64,000 bases of DNA, taken from Bretschneidera sinensis (Eukaryota > Streptophyta > Magnoliopsida > Brassicales > Akaniaceae). Positions 1-10,616 of the stretch are shown piece after piece; within the stretch, counting starts at the first letter, position 1; each line of letters starts with the position of its first letter. The DNA lies in the NCBI GenBank assembly GCA_023935145.1, contig CM043698.1:14058001-14122000 (forward strand), written 5' to 3'. The position numbers and the translations under genes are program-made. The notes under the pieces are model-generated. The model was not told where the DNA came from, ran no database searches, and saw nothing but the letters and a program-made list of their open reading frames with translations.

Positions 1-177
1 TTGGCACTTAAATTATGTAACAATAAAATATAAGAAAAATGCAAATAAAGAAATGAAATCACAAATTAAGAATGAAATAACATGGTTTTACAATATGTTT
101 AAAGACGGGAGTTTTCAAGGTAATTATTATTTATTTTTATTAATATTTAAATAAGTAAATTAAATAAAAAATAATCT
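1..177. repeat. Third copy of the GASA-upstream block, truncated
   Basis: These bases match about 4434-4611 closely and 13508-13680 less closely. Both of those lie upstream of a GASA gene within the duplicated unit. This copy shares with the 4434 copy a short stretch containing AGACGGGAG that the 13508 copy lacks, so it is the closer relative of copy A. Similarity stops abruptly at AATAATCTT, where LINE sequence begins. The simplest reading is the end of another tandem unit whose remainder lies left of the window. Confidence 0.75.
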
Positions 178-3100
178 TCCATGATCCATTTTCCCAGTAA
201 CCTGGATAAATATTCAAGACATAGCACAAACAGGAAAGGGAGAGGGGGTCCCCTTGCCTCAACCCTCTTTTCCCAGCAAAAAAAACCATGGAGGCAGCCA
301 TTAATAGATATGGAGTAAGAGGAAGTAGTTACACATTCCATGATTCATTTGCAAAAATTTTATGGAAACCCAAGTCCCTGGATCATGCTGTCCAGAAAAT
401 CCCAGTTAACTGAGTCATAAGCGTTCCTCAAGTCAATTTTCAGCATGTACCTAGGAGAGATTCTTTTCCTACTATACTTTTTGAGTAGCTCCTAGACCAA
501 ATAGATGTTCTCCACCATGCTTTTATTTCTTATGAAAGCAGCCTGGCCTGGGTTTACAATACATTCCATAATAGGAGTTAGTCTAGTAGCTAAAATCTTA
601 GATATGACTTTGTACACTACATTGCAGCAGGCAATTGGCCTATATTCCTATACTCTTGCAACTGATTTAGTATTAGGAATCATAGCCAGAACTGTGTGAT
701 TAATTTGCTTAAGCATCTTACCACTGTTAAAGAATTCCTTCACAGCCCCCACAAAGTCATCCTTAATGATACTCCAAGCTTTCTTGAAAAATGCAGAAGA
801 GTACCCATCAGGGCCAGGAGACTTGTCATCTCCTATACTGAATAGGGCATATTTGATTTCATCTTCTGAAACTAATTGAGTCAAGAGGACAACTTGACTC
901 ACATTCACTATTGGATCCTCATCTAAAACCTCACTCTCCATAGGCCTTGCAAGAGAGTAGGCCCCCAGCAGATTCTTATAGAATTCCAAGAATTCATTCA
1001 CCACTTGGGCTTTAGATGAAGTCTCGTTACCATCCACTGTCTCTACAGTTGCTATATGATTCCTACTAGTCTTCCTTTTCATCAGAGCATGGAAAAACTT
1101 GGGCTCTCTATCACTATTTAAGAGAAACTTGCACTTAGCCTGCTGAGCATAAAAACTTCTTTCAGCTTCTACTAGATTGAAAGACTTTGACCTCATCTCA
1201 GCAACTTTTGCTTGCAGCTATGGGTCAGAATTATTATCATGGAGGTCTTGTTGAAGTCTCAGCAATTCTTGAGATGCCTCAAAAGCTCTAGCAAAAATTT
1301 GGCTAAAATGCTTCTCATTTAACAATTTGAAAGGGCCTTTTAGACTCTTCAACTTTTGCATAGCTTGAACATCTTGAACCCAGCAATATTTCCACTCTAT
1401 GAACCCCTAACTGTCTCAAGAAAATTAGGGTGATTGGCCCACATATTAAAAAATTTGAAGGAGCTTTTCCCCTTCTTCACCTCCTCAAACAAAGAGACAA
1501 TGCAGTGAGAGTGATGTGAAAGATACCCTGGCAGAGTGAAAGTAGCATGAGCCTTAAACCCTTTCTGCACCCAATTACTGTTCACAATGGCCCTATCCAA
1601 TTTGCACCAGGTGTGGTTGTTAGACCAAGTAAAGAAACTCCTAGAGAAGTTGATATCATTAAGACCAGTATCTAAGCAGCAAGCTTGGGGATCCCTGATC
1701 TCATAGGCTGTGACTGGATTACCATTACTCTTCTCATCCACTGAAAACACATTATTAAAATCACCCATGACAAGTCAAGGAGAATCCAAGTTTTCATTGA
1801 AATCTCTAAGGTTGTCCCAAAGAGCCCTTCTTGTAACAATGGAATGAAAGCCATAAACAAAACTGGAAATAAAACTTGTAGCAGACACTAAGCATCTGAC
1901 TTTGCAATGAATTACTTGAGGATTAGCTTCCAGAACAGTAACACTAACCTTAAAAGGGTTCCACAAAATCAGAATTCTCCCAGCTTCATGCACATGAAAG
2001 TTGTTGATTTAGTTCCACAGCCTGAATTTGTTCTTCATAATTTTCTCCAACTTCCCTGCATCTAGCTTAGTTTCCAAGAGACAAAAAATATCTATATTTT
2101 TACTAGACATGAGGTGAGACACCCCATTGTGTTTCAGGGGTTTGTGGAAACCCCTGATGTTCCAGCAGCCTATATTCATGAGGGATTAAGAGGGGCAGAC
2201 CCCCTCCTCTTATCCTTAATCTTTACAGTAGAAGTTCTACCTCCTTTCTTCTTCTTAGTAACCAATTGGAAGTCTTTCATAGAAGAAGGCTTGCCAGATA
2301 CATCCTGTCCTGTAGGAAGGCCAGCCTGATTCTCTGACTCAAGAGCTGCACTTGAACCCCCTCCCATCTGTTTGTCAACTTCCTTTCCTGTTGAAATAAC
2401 CTCTGTAGTTCCATGGACTACTGGGAGCTATTTGGATTCTACTTCCACAGCTTTGGAGACTGCTACCAAGGCTGTGACAGGAGAAACTCTTTTCTTTGAG
2501 GCATTACTGATAAGAAACTTGCTATTCCCTTCATTGTGTCCTATAACTTTGCATTTGTTACAGAACCTAGGGAGGTTTTCATATGTTCCTTTCTGCTCAA
2601 ATGATCTACCTCCAGGCAGGTTAATGGAGATGACATGCTTAACCTCCTTGGCTATATCCACTTCCACCAATATCCTAGCATAGGACACTCTCTCCTTTAT
2701 AGAAGTGAGTTTGTCAACATATAGAGGCTTACCAATCCTGGACCCTATCATGCTTAAAACTCTAGGAGATCATAACTCAAGAGGCATGTTCTTTAGCTGT
2801 ACCCACACTGGCATAGTACTAATTTCCTCATTCTCAAATTGGAAAAATCTAGGCATTGATTTGAGGAGAAGAGGCCCACTATAGATAATGTATGGACCCT
2901 CTTGCATAACTCTCATCATATCTTCTACTCTTTTGAACTTAAAGATAATTCATCCATTATCATGGAATTGAGTTATCACACCAATATTCCAAGAGTCTGT
3001 AATCTGTTTTAGAGCCATTTTACCTGGGAATTTACCAGCAAAATAACCTACTAAGCAGTGAAGCATACCTTCAAAGACCTCCTGTAAATCTTCTTTTGCT

Positions 3101-3900
3101 ACAGAGATGGCTTCCTCTTTATAGTCCACTGTTGCTAGTTGAGAGCCATTACTAGGCTTCCTGTTGTCTGCAAAAAAGCTTACCCAGGGAGCTTTCTTGG
3201 CCTCCCTTGGCTTCTCTATATTGTTGTGCTCCTCTGCAGGAGACCCATAGTGAACAGTACCAAGCTCCTCAGCAGCTGCCCTCTGGTCGTGTTCATCATA
3301 TTCTGAGCTTTTATAATCATTTTCCAGTCCTAGACTGGTGTCTTCCTCTCCCAAGGTGCATGAGAGGCTCTCTGATTCCACTAATTCACAGTTAGATGAA
3401 CATTGTTCATTTTCTCCATTTTACTTCTGCGTGACAAAATCATTGTAGCTGCTTTGCTCTTTGATTCTATCTGCCCACTTCCAGCCACACTTTTACCTTG
3501 AATGGAAGCTCCTTTCTTGTTGCTAGCTTCTTTCTGACCCATTCCTAAGCTTCCCCTTTTGGCTGGATCCTCTTCTTCGTTTTCAAATTTCTTTCCCGAT
3601 ATTATCACTGTAGCATCTTTGTTTTTGAGATATCTATGTACATACTCTATATCACTTTGATCCTGAGCCGAAATCACAACCTTCTTGCTGGATTTCTTCT
3701 TTCCCATAGCACATATTCAACTTAAAACAAGAAAAATTCAGAGGAGGAGAAGAAGAGAATCGAGGTGTAGAAAAGCAACAAGTAGCTTGCTTGAGAGTTT
3801 CTCTCTCTAGACTTCTCTCTAAACCCACTCGACTTTCTTTGATTCTTCTTTGTTGTAATTAACTTGTATATACTAAGTTTCAACAGCTTTGTTTTTTTTG
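178..3900 (-). mobile_element. Decayed L1-type LINE retrotransposon, 3'-truncated
   Basis: Read on the minus strand from about 3900 leftwards. ORF1 starts near 3707 (MGKKKSSKK) and runs to about 2428. It resembles the plant LINE gag-like protein: a DUF4283-type region (about 3000-2760), then a CCHC-type knuckle near 2560 (CNKCKVIGHNEGNSK) whose last cysteine is missing. Stops interrupt it near 3381 and 2949; the second looks like Trp TGG changed to TGA. ORF2 follows with an endonuclease-like part (about 1993-1397, including MGDFNN and LDRAIVNSNW) and reverse-transcriptase fingers and palm (about 1300-178, including SPGPDGYSSAFFKKAW and PLPFLFVLCLEYLSRLL). The element ends just past this point, before the catalytic FADD/YADD box, so the rest of RT, the tail and the poly-A are gone. 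It cannot be autonomous. Family membership is sure; exact ends are not. Confidence 0.9.
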
Positions 3901-4204
3901 TCCTAATTAAATTAAAAGCATCTAGAGTCAAAATAATTTTTTTTTAATTAGATCGAGTTTTGATATTTTACATTGTTTAAAAAAATATAATAAAATTATT
4001 TATAAATTATTGTCACTTTCATATAACATATTTTAATAATGTAAGGTTTTGTGTATTAAATCGGATGAGATCGGATAGTTGTTATGATAGCAACTTATTT
4101 CTATTCCATTTCCAATTTATGACAGCAACTTGCTTTCTTTTATGTTATCTTTTAATTAATAATATTTAATTGAATGATAATTAACTTTATCTGTTTTAGA
4201 ATTT
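3901..4204. other. AT-rich spacer between LINE and duplicated unit
   Basis: I see no coding potential, RNA gene or structured repeat here. It lies between the presumed 5' end of the LINE and the left edge of duplication copy A. Confidence 0.5.
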
Positions 4205-5232
4205 TGTGTACCTTTTTTTTGTTTTTTAAGGCATTAGTAATGAAACAACTCAATAAGCATGCTTTATTGCCATGCTACCAAGACCCAATATTTCATGCGC
4301 ATATATACTTCATATGATTGGGATTTGGCCCACATTTGGCTGGCAGAAAGATTGATTAGTTTGATGTGGAAGAATAAGAAAAGGTATATTGATTTTAATA
4401 ATGCAAGGTCCTATCTAAGCTAGTAGATTAAATTTGGCACTTAAATTATATAACAATAAAATATAAGAAAAATGCAAATAAAGAAATGAAATCACAAATT
4501 AAGAATGAAATAACATGGTTTTACAATATGTTTACAGACGGGAGCTTTCAAGGTAATTATTATTTATTTTTATTAATATTTAAATAAGTAAATTAAATAA
4601 AAATAATCTTTTTATTTAGGTGTATTATAAAAGCGTCTAACTTAAAAATAAGGTAATTTATTTATTTATACATTTTATGGTAAAACATACTTTCGATAAT
4701 AAATTTATACTTTATCATGATAAAAATAAAAACACTGATGATAAAATCAAAAACAAAAAACAAATTTACCACCAAAATCATATATTTTATTATTAAAAAT
4801 ATAAATTTTACCACCAAAAATTTATATTTAAAAAAATACTTTGTTTTTCATAAGACAACATTGTAATCACCCTTTTGTCATCCACTTGCGTCAATTGCTC
4901 AATCTAAGTTGTTGCCTTACTTTAACGTGACAACAAGATTTCATAAACAGCAAATGACTACATAAAAGAAACTACTTTTACCAAGGTTTCATTAAGTTAC
5001 ATTGAATTATTAATTTCCTTTCAAAATAAAAAAAAATTATATTACATTTCATTTTTAAATAGATTGAAAAAAATTTATTTCAAAATAAATTTTTGTGTTT
5101 AACTTTTTTTTATGTTAAATAAAACGTGAAGTTTAATAGCATTAACTGCTGAAAGCCACTAGTCATAAATAAATAAAATGGGTTTTAAACAACATATGTA
5201 GTAATAAATTTAAAAGTGCCCCTAGGGAAAAG

Positions 5233-5236
<4 letters not shown>

Positions 5237-5266
<30 letters not shown>
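5237..5266. repeat. (AT)n microsatellite upstream of GASA copy A
   Basis: A run of about 15 AT units some 150 bases upstream of the TATA box. The equivalent place in copy B (about 14660) has only five units, so the repeat length differs between the copies' promoters. Confidence 0.9.
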
Positions 5267-5269
<3 letters not shown>

Positions 5270-5413
5270 TATAAAGAAATCTGAGGGTGTTTTACCCCAG
5301 GATCCAGATGGTTCTACAAATTTCTCCACCTGATATACTCCCTACATGTCACTGTCCAATACCACCTTTCTTTTACTATGTACTCTCTTCCGCGTACATG
5401 CCATTTCGTTGGC

Positions 5414-5420
5414 TATAAAT
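5414..5420 (+). promoter_or_regulatory. TATA box of GASA copy A
   Basis: TATAAAT within GGCTATAAATAGGA, about 102 bases before the ATG, a normal plant core-promoter distance. The same motif and spacing occur in copy B. Confidence 0.75.
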
Positions 5421-5521
5421 AGGACCATTCTCATTCTCTCGTTACACTCACCACCAATTAAGGTATTTTTATAAAATCGAAGCTTGTACTTGTTGCTAAT
5501 TGATCATCGGTCTTTTAAGCC

Positions 5522-6044
5522 ATGGCCATCTCTAAGGCTTTGATTGCTTCACTTCTCATCTCTCTAGTTCTTCTCCACCTTGTTGAAGCTGACCATATGG
5601 TAAATTTTCAGTTTTTTAACCGCTAAGCCCCCATTTTTGCTTCATTTTGCTTAATTAACTAATTAATTTTCTTGTTTATTACTTTACCCAAATGATATAA
5701 CATGCTGCTGGGTGTAGCAGGTGAGGTCAAATATTACACCAGCGGATTCAGAGAAAATTGGTAAATATTAATTTCATCTTCTTTACACGGAAAAATTGCA
5801 AGTGAAGTTATCATGTATCTAATGGTATACAAGTGTAATTACTATGTACGTTTGATTGTCAGATTGTGGGAGCTCATGCACTGCCAGGTGCCGTTTATCA
5901 TCAAGGCCACGACTGTGCAAGAGGGCATGTGGGACTTGCTGTGCACGTTGCAACTGTGTCCCACCAGGCACTTCTGGTAACGAAGAGGTCTGCCCTTGCT
6001 ACGCCGACATGACCACTCACGGTGGCAGACACAAGTGCCCTTGA
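5522..6044 (+). CDS. GASA/snakin family cysteine-rich peptide, copy A
   Basis: Gibberellin-regulated (GASA/snakin) secreted peptide of 99 residues. These peptides act in the cell wall or apoplast in growth, hormone response and defence; which role this one has cannot be told from sequence. Exons 5522-5599, 5721-5760 and 5863-6044, all with GT-AG borders. Residues 1-24 are a hydrophobic signal peptide (MAISKALIASLLISLVLLHL). A short variable linker follows, then the GASA domain with all 12 family cysteines, ending in the conserved GGRHKCP. The length is typical. It converges on the tubulin pseudogene at 8017-9052. The mature domain is identical in sequence to copy B, so purifying selection, gene conversion or very recent duplication is likely. 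Confidence 0.93.
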
Positions 6045-6186
6045 ACAAATATTGTTTCATAAATCAATCCTTTATCTATCTCGAGGCTGCCTAGCTACTT
6101 TTGGTAAATGAAGTTGATAAATAAATGAAATTTTACCACTGTAGACCTGTGGTACTGTTACTGTGTAAAAATATAGACGAAATCTC

Positions 6187-6188
<2 letters not shown>

Positions 6189-6241
<53 letters not shown>
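6189..6241. repeat. (TA)n(TG)n microsatellite after GASA copy A
   Basis: About 20 TA units followed by a short TG run, about 150 bases past the stop codon and possibly in the 3' UTR. Copy B has a much shorter tract at about 15600-15614. Confidence 0.9.
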
Positions 6242-6243
<2 letters not shown>

Positions 6244-6244
6244 C

Positions 6245-6994
6245 ATGTTGGAGTTTTACTATATGTACACTATTGTCTTTTATTTGCATTTTCTTTTGTT
6301 TTCTCTTTTATTTCTTCTTCTTCTTCTCAGTACTCTCCCTTCTTTTTCTCAATTATGTTTCAATAAAGTTTGAATGGGGAATTACAAGAGGACCAAAATG
6401 GGGCAATCACAATCAGGTCACTTTTGGAGAAGTGAAACTACATTAGGATTTAAGTTAGGAGTAGTCCAAAAAATAGTTATGGGGTGATGGGACATCATTT
6501 TCTCATTGAATTGATGGTTTTGATCTAATCAGTAGTAATTTGAGAAATATTGTGTAGTAGTTTCTGACCAAGTGTTTGGAGTTTGGTGAAGGATGTTAGT
6601 AGTAGTAGAGCTTTGTGCCATCACAAGAATTAACAACAATAAATGCATAATAAAAGTTAAAAATAAATTAAACCTGATTTATCAATCACCGTTAGTAAAA
6701 TAATATATATTTAATTATGGTTAATTTTGTTCAGATTAATTGGTTTAGAATAAAGAATTATATTTTAGAAAAAAGAATTATATTTTAATGATGTGAAGCA
6801 AATCAATAGTTAAAATATTAAATCAATTATCTGAATTAATGTTAATCCTAATTAAATGTTAATCCTAATTAAAATGTGTTCACTTAAATGATATGGCATA
6901 GGTTGAAAAACCTATTTTACGAGTAACGTGATAAACCTCACCGACATAAAAATTTATTATGAACACATGGTTGACATATTATGAATACCATGTG
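6245..6994. other. Non-coding sequence between GASA copy A and GASA fragment
   Basis: It starts with a pyrimidine-rich stretch (TTCTTCTTCTTCTC near 6315) shared with copy B. From about 6410 it is AT-rich and unmatched in copy B. I see no gene. Confidence 0.5.
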
Positions 6995-7141
6995 ATGTTA
7001 AGGCCGAATCTATGCAACAGGGCTTGTGGGCCATGCTGCGCTCGTTGTAACTGTGTTCCTCCGGGCACTTATGGCAACTATGATGTCTGCCCTTGCTACG
7101 GTAACATGACTACACACGGAGGCAGGCACAAGTGTCCCTGA
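6995..7141 (+). pseudogene. GASA C-terminal fragment (9 of 12 cysteines)
   Basis: Translates from about 7001 as RPNLCNRACGPCCARCNC and on to GGRHKCP followed by a stop. It is clearly the last 48 or so residues of a GASA domain, diverged from the neighbouring intact copies. The signal peptide, linker and first three cysteines are absent, and upstream sequence is AT-rich without a matching exon. An in-frame ATG at 6959 exists but would encode no signal peptide. I call it a remnant of an extra GASA gene. Copy B lacks it but keeps the sequence that follows it (from about 7163, matching about 15965). Confidence 0.85.
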
Positions 7142-8016
7142 ACAACCGATATGTTTATATATCAATTTAAATAAAAAATTTATATTCTCGAGATATAACT
7201 CAACTAATAGTTTGACAATTTTTTTATTGATCAATTGATAATTTCACGTTTTTCATTTTAAAATAAAATTTTAATCTTTCACCTCATTTATTGCACGTGA
7301 ACTTTTTTTATTGAAAATTAAGATCTAATCCTATTGTGGAGTATTTGTTAACCAATTCAATGGGATTAATCCATTAAACCTATCAACAACCAAACATGAA
7401 ATTGTAACTGAACTCTTTTAAACCAAACAAAGACCAAAGTAATACCATTTTAATCCATCATTAATCCTATCTAATTTCAATACTATTTTAATTCCACTTA
7501 AAACTTGTCCACAAACAAATACTACATAGTTGTCAACACAACTTGATGAAAAATTGGGGCTAAACCTTCCCTTGAAAGCTTTACCCAGCTCAAGATCCTG
7601 ACCAAAACAAGTTCTTTTCAACAGCTTTTACGCACTGGACCCCCGGAAAGAAACAGAGCAATTACGAAACAGCAGTGAAAAGTTTTAGTAACATCTAGGG
7701 GGCAATCGAGAGAATATTCTAACTTTAACTGATTCCAGATGCATCCAACAAAAAAGCATTGAAATGCTTGAAACTGGATTAAATGCGAATAGCAACACAG
7801 TTTGGCCCCTTTTCTATGCCGGTTGAGTCAAGTTGACTGTTCTTTATTCCAATGCTTGAAAAGAACAACCAAAAATATCACCATACGAAACACAACTTGA
7901 AAACAACAATAAAACACTGAAAGCCAACATAGTAATCAATAAGCAGATAAGAGGAAGCTGGTCCAATGAATCTTCAATCAAGTTCTTTGGCGATTTCCCC
8001 CACATCACATTATTTC
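7142..8016. other. Convergent intergenic region, presumed 3' UTR of tubulin copy A
   Basis: No gene seen. From about 7160 it aligns with 15965-16803 of copy B. The part near 7620-8016 is probably former 3' UTR of the minus-strand tubulin. Confidence 0.5.
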
Positions 8017-9052
8017 TTAGTCCTCGTAACTTTCCTCAAGGCCCTCCTCATACTCACCCTCATCGTCAGCAGTTGCATCCTGGTATTGCTGGTACTCCGC
8101 TACCAAGTCATTCATGTTGCTCTCTGCCTCCGTGAACTCCATCTCATCCATCCCTACCCCAGTATACCAATGCAAAAAGGCCTTGCGACGGAACATGGCA
8201 GTGAAATGCTCACTCACTCTCCTGAACATCTCCTGGATTGATGTAGAGTTGCCCACAAAAGTAGATGACATCTTGAGACCCTTTGGTGGAATATCGCACA
8301 CACTGGATTTCACATTGTTAGGAATCCACTCCACAAAGTACGATGAATTCTTGTTCTGCACATTAATAATCTGTTCATCCACCTCTTTGGTGCTCATCTT
8401 TCCCCTAAACATGGCTGAGGCTGTCAGGTAGCGGCCATGGCGGGGGTCTGCAGCACACATCATGTTCTTGGCATCCCACATTTGCTGAGTCAGCTCTGGA
8501 ACAGTGAGGGAGATGTATTGTTGGGACCCACGGGAGGTGAGTGGTGCAAATCCCACCATGAAGAAATGAAGCCGTGGGAATGGGATCAGGTTCACAGCCA
8601 GCTTCCGTAGGTCAGAGTTTAGCTGGCCAGGAAACCTCGGGGAGCATGTTACACCACTCATAGTTGCAGAAATCAAGTGGTTCAGATCTCCAACTGCATA
8701 TTAGAAGTACAAGAAGGCAAGCTTTAATACATTCTAGCTTTTCATGATTTTACCAAATACCAAAAATATTTTTACTACTCACAGCTTGGAGTACTAAGTT
8801 TTAAAGTCCGGAAGCAAATATCATAAAGTGCTTCATTGTCAAGGACCATGCATTCATCAGCATTCTCTACCAGTTGGTGCACGGAAAGGGTGGCATTGTA
8901 CGGCTCCAGAACGGTGTCAGAGACCTTTGGTGAAGGGAAAACGGAGAATGTAAGCATCATCCTGTTCGGGTATTCCTCTCTTATCTTTGATATCAAGAGA
9001 ATTCCCATGCCAGAACCTGTGCCACCTCCAAGCGAATGGCATACCTGGAAGC
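8017..9052 (-). pseudogene. Beta-tubulin, exons 2 and 3 only (copy A)
   Basis: Exon 2 is 8783-9052 (270 nt) and exon 3 is 8017-8693 (677 nt), the same sizes as in intact copy B, with splice sites still good. Exon 1, encoding the first 132 residues with the MREI start and part of the nucleotide site, is absent: the duplicated segment ends inside intron 1 at about 10616. Against copy B I see six amino-acid changes at positions that hardly vary in tubulins: MGTLL to MGILL, EEYPD to EEYPN, TVVEP to TVLEP, TCSLRF to TCSPRF, SEQF to SEHF and TGEG to TGVG. This fits loss of constraint. It could still be transcribed but would not make tubulin. Confidence 0.92.
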
Positions 9053-9330
9053 CTGGCCCAAAAGCAACAGCAACTAGTGATTCTTATCAGCATTTTTCTT
9101 TTGGGCGGGGGATGGGGGGACATATAGCCACGATAGCAAAAGTTCACAGAAAAACAATTTTCCTTAAACCCATCTCAGTATCAAAAGAAGTCATTGAAGA
9201 TGTGGACTATCTTCCTGTACTCATCATAAGTAATTGCAACTTGTCTACTTACAGAAAGAATAAAAATAGCACTACATCCTAAAGAACAGTAAGCATTTTC
9301 TAATATTAGTAACTTTCAAGCCAATGAGGT

Positions 9331-9445
9331 CTTGGCTTAATTAAGGTTGAGGCCTTGACTCCTAAAAGTCTCAGGTCGAGTAGTGTGTGCATGTGTTTTA
9401 CTAATAAAAATAATATTATTACCAACAAAATGCAGTTATGGGACA
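9331..9445 (+). mobile_element. Decayed tRNA-derived SINE-like repeat (copy A)
   Basis: Counterpart of the better-preserved element at 18108-18220 in copy B. The A-box-like and B-box-like motifs are mutated here (GGCTTAATTAAGG, CTCAGGTCGAG), and an AT-rich tail follows. Confidence 0.45.
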
Positions 9446-10616
9446 ATGATAAGCACATTTATATAGAAAACTGCCTTTTAGTAGGCCTTGAATCCCATTT
9501 CAGCAAAACGAGCTCAACTGCTATAACATTTCTAATGCCAGAATCACTATGGGACGGGGGAGGAAAAAAAACTGAAAGTCCCTAGTAGCCATAATCAAAT
9601 ATTCTACTGCACAACATTATAATGATCTTTTATCCAACTATTTGAGGCTTGCTACATTTTTTTTCTAATGCACCAACAATAGAGATTATTGTGTATAAAT
9701 CAGTAAATATTGGCATCCAGAAAGGAATCATTTAATCAAAGTGATTAATAAACCTTTGCATATATAATGCATCACAAAAGGTAGAAAATAAGACTTTTGT
9801 CCTCAAATATGGGCCTACTAATAAGTGTAACAGCTCAACCTTATCAAAATTCGATACTATTTAAATTAAAAAATCCGCAATTAACAAACCAAAAAGGACA
9901 CGAGAACAAGACCACTGGAAGCCTGCGGCTGATTATAATATTTCAGATTTCAGATTCATGATTATGTTACAAAAAATCATGAAGATCCAAAATGTTATTG
10001 ACCACACTTTTCACGTACATAAATTTCATCCTTCTTTGTAAGGCTATAGCCCCATTAAATCACATAAGTCAACAGCGAAAAATAAAAACGAAAGAGTAAA
10101 CAATTGCAAAGAACAAATCAAATTGAGTTTCTGCTGATAAGGATCAGGAAAATCTGAGAACACAAACAGAAAATTCCTCATAACAAATCAGATATTAACA
10201 GAGATCACTGAGTCTATCTGGAATTCACAAGCATTTTGGTAATTCATGAAACCTATGCAAAAGCATTCAAATTGGAAAATATTGCACCTTAAAATCTCAC
10301 AAACGATCCAGTAGATAATATTCGATTCTATTCCTCACGAAACGGTTGCGTATTGCGACTTCAAAGTACAAATATATATAAAAAAAAGAGCACAAAACCA
10401 GAATAAAGATTAGAAAAAACCAAGGAACAGAAAAATCCGATAGTAACAGATATCAATGGTTCTATATTGAATTAACAATCATTTTCAAAATTCATAAAAA
10501 CTAAGCCAACAAATTCAATACGGTAAAAACTTCACATATTGAAATCTAACGAGCGATCCAGTACATAAAATTCGATTCTATTTATTGCAAAACGGCAGCG
10601 TATTTTAACTTAGAAC

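Larger units (their letters stand above)
4205..10616. repeat. Segmental duplication, copy A (GASA plus truncated tubulin)
   Basis: From TTTTTTGTTTTTTAAGGCATTAG near 4208 to ACTTAGAACAA at about 10616, this segment matches 13290-19992 in the same orientation and order, interrupted by indels. The left edge lies in non-coding DNA. The right edge lies inside intron 1 of beta-tubulin, about 55 bases short of where copy B's exon 1 begins. Copy A has extra sequence at about 6380-7165, including a GASA fragment. Copy B has extra sequence at about 14045-14550 and 18557-19074. High identity even in introns suggests a fairly recent event. Confidence 0.9.

Noticed and set aside
1..4611. The 177-bp match at 1 and 4434 as a target-site duplication of the LINE
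   Set aside because: Far too long for a LINE target duplication, and the LINE's left end is not a natural 3' end. The block is also part of the larger GASA-tubulin duplication.
6125..6446. Open frame of Tyr/Ile, Leu and Phe repeats after GASA copy A
   Set aside because: Made by the TA microsatellite and a TTC-rich tract, not a protein-coding pattern.
7966..8431. Plus-strand open frames over tubulin exon 3 (and the same at 16901-17218, 17623-17955, 20049-20456)
   Set aside because: They lie antisense to highly conserved tubulin codons and have no family similarity; they are shadows of tubulin codon bias.
8017..9052. Tubulin copy A as a working gene with an alternative first exon
   Set aside because: No upstream exon could supply the GTP-site N-terminus, and conserved residues are changing.
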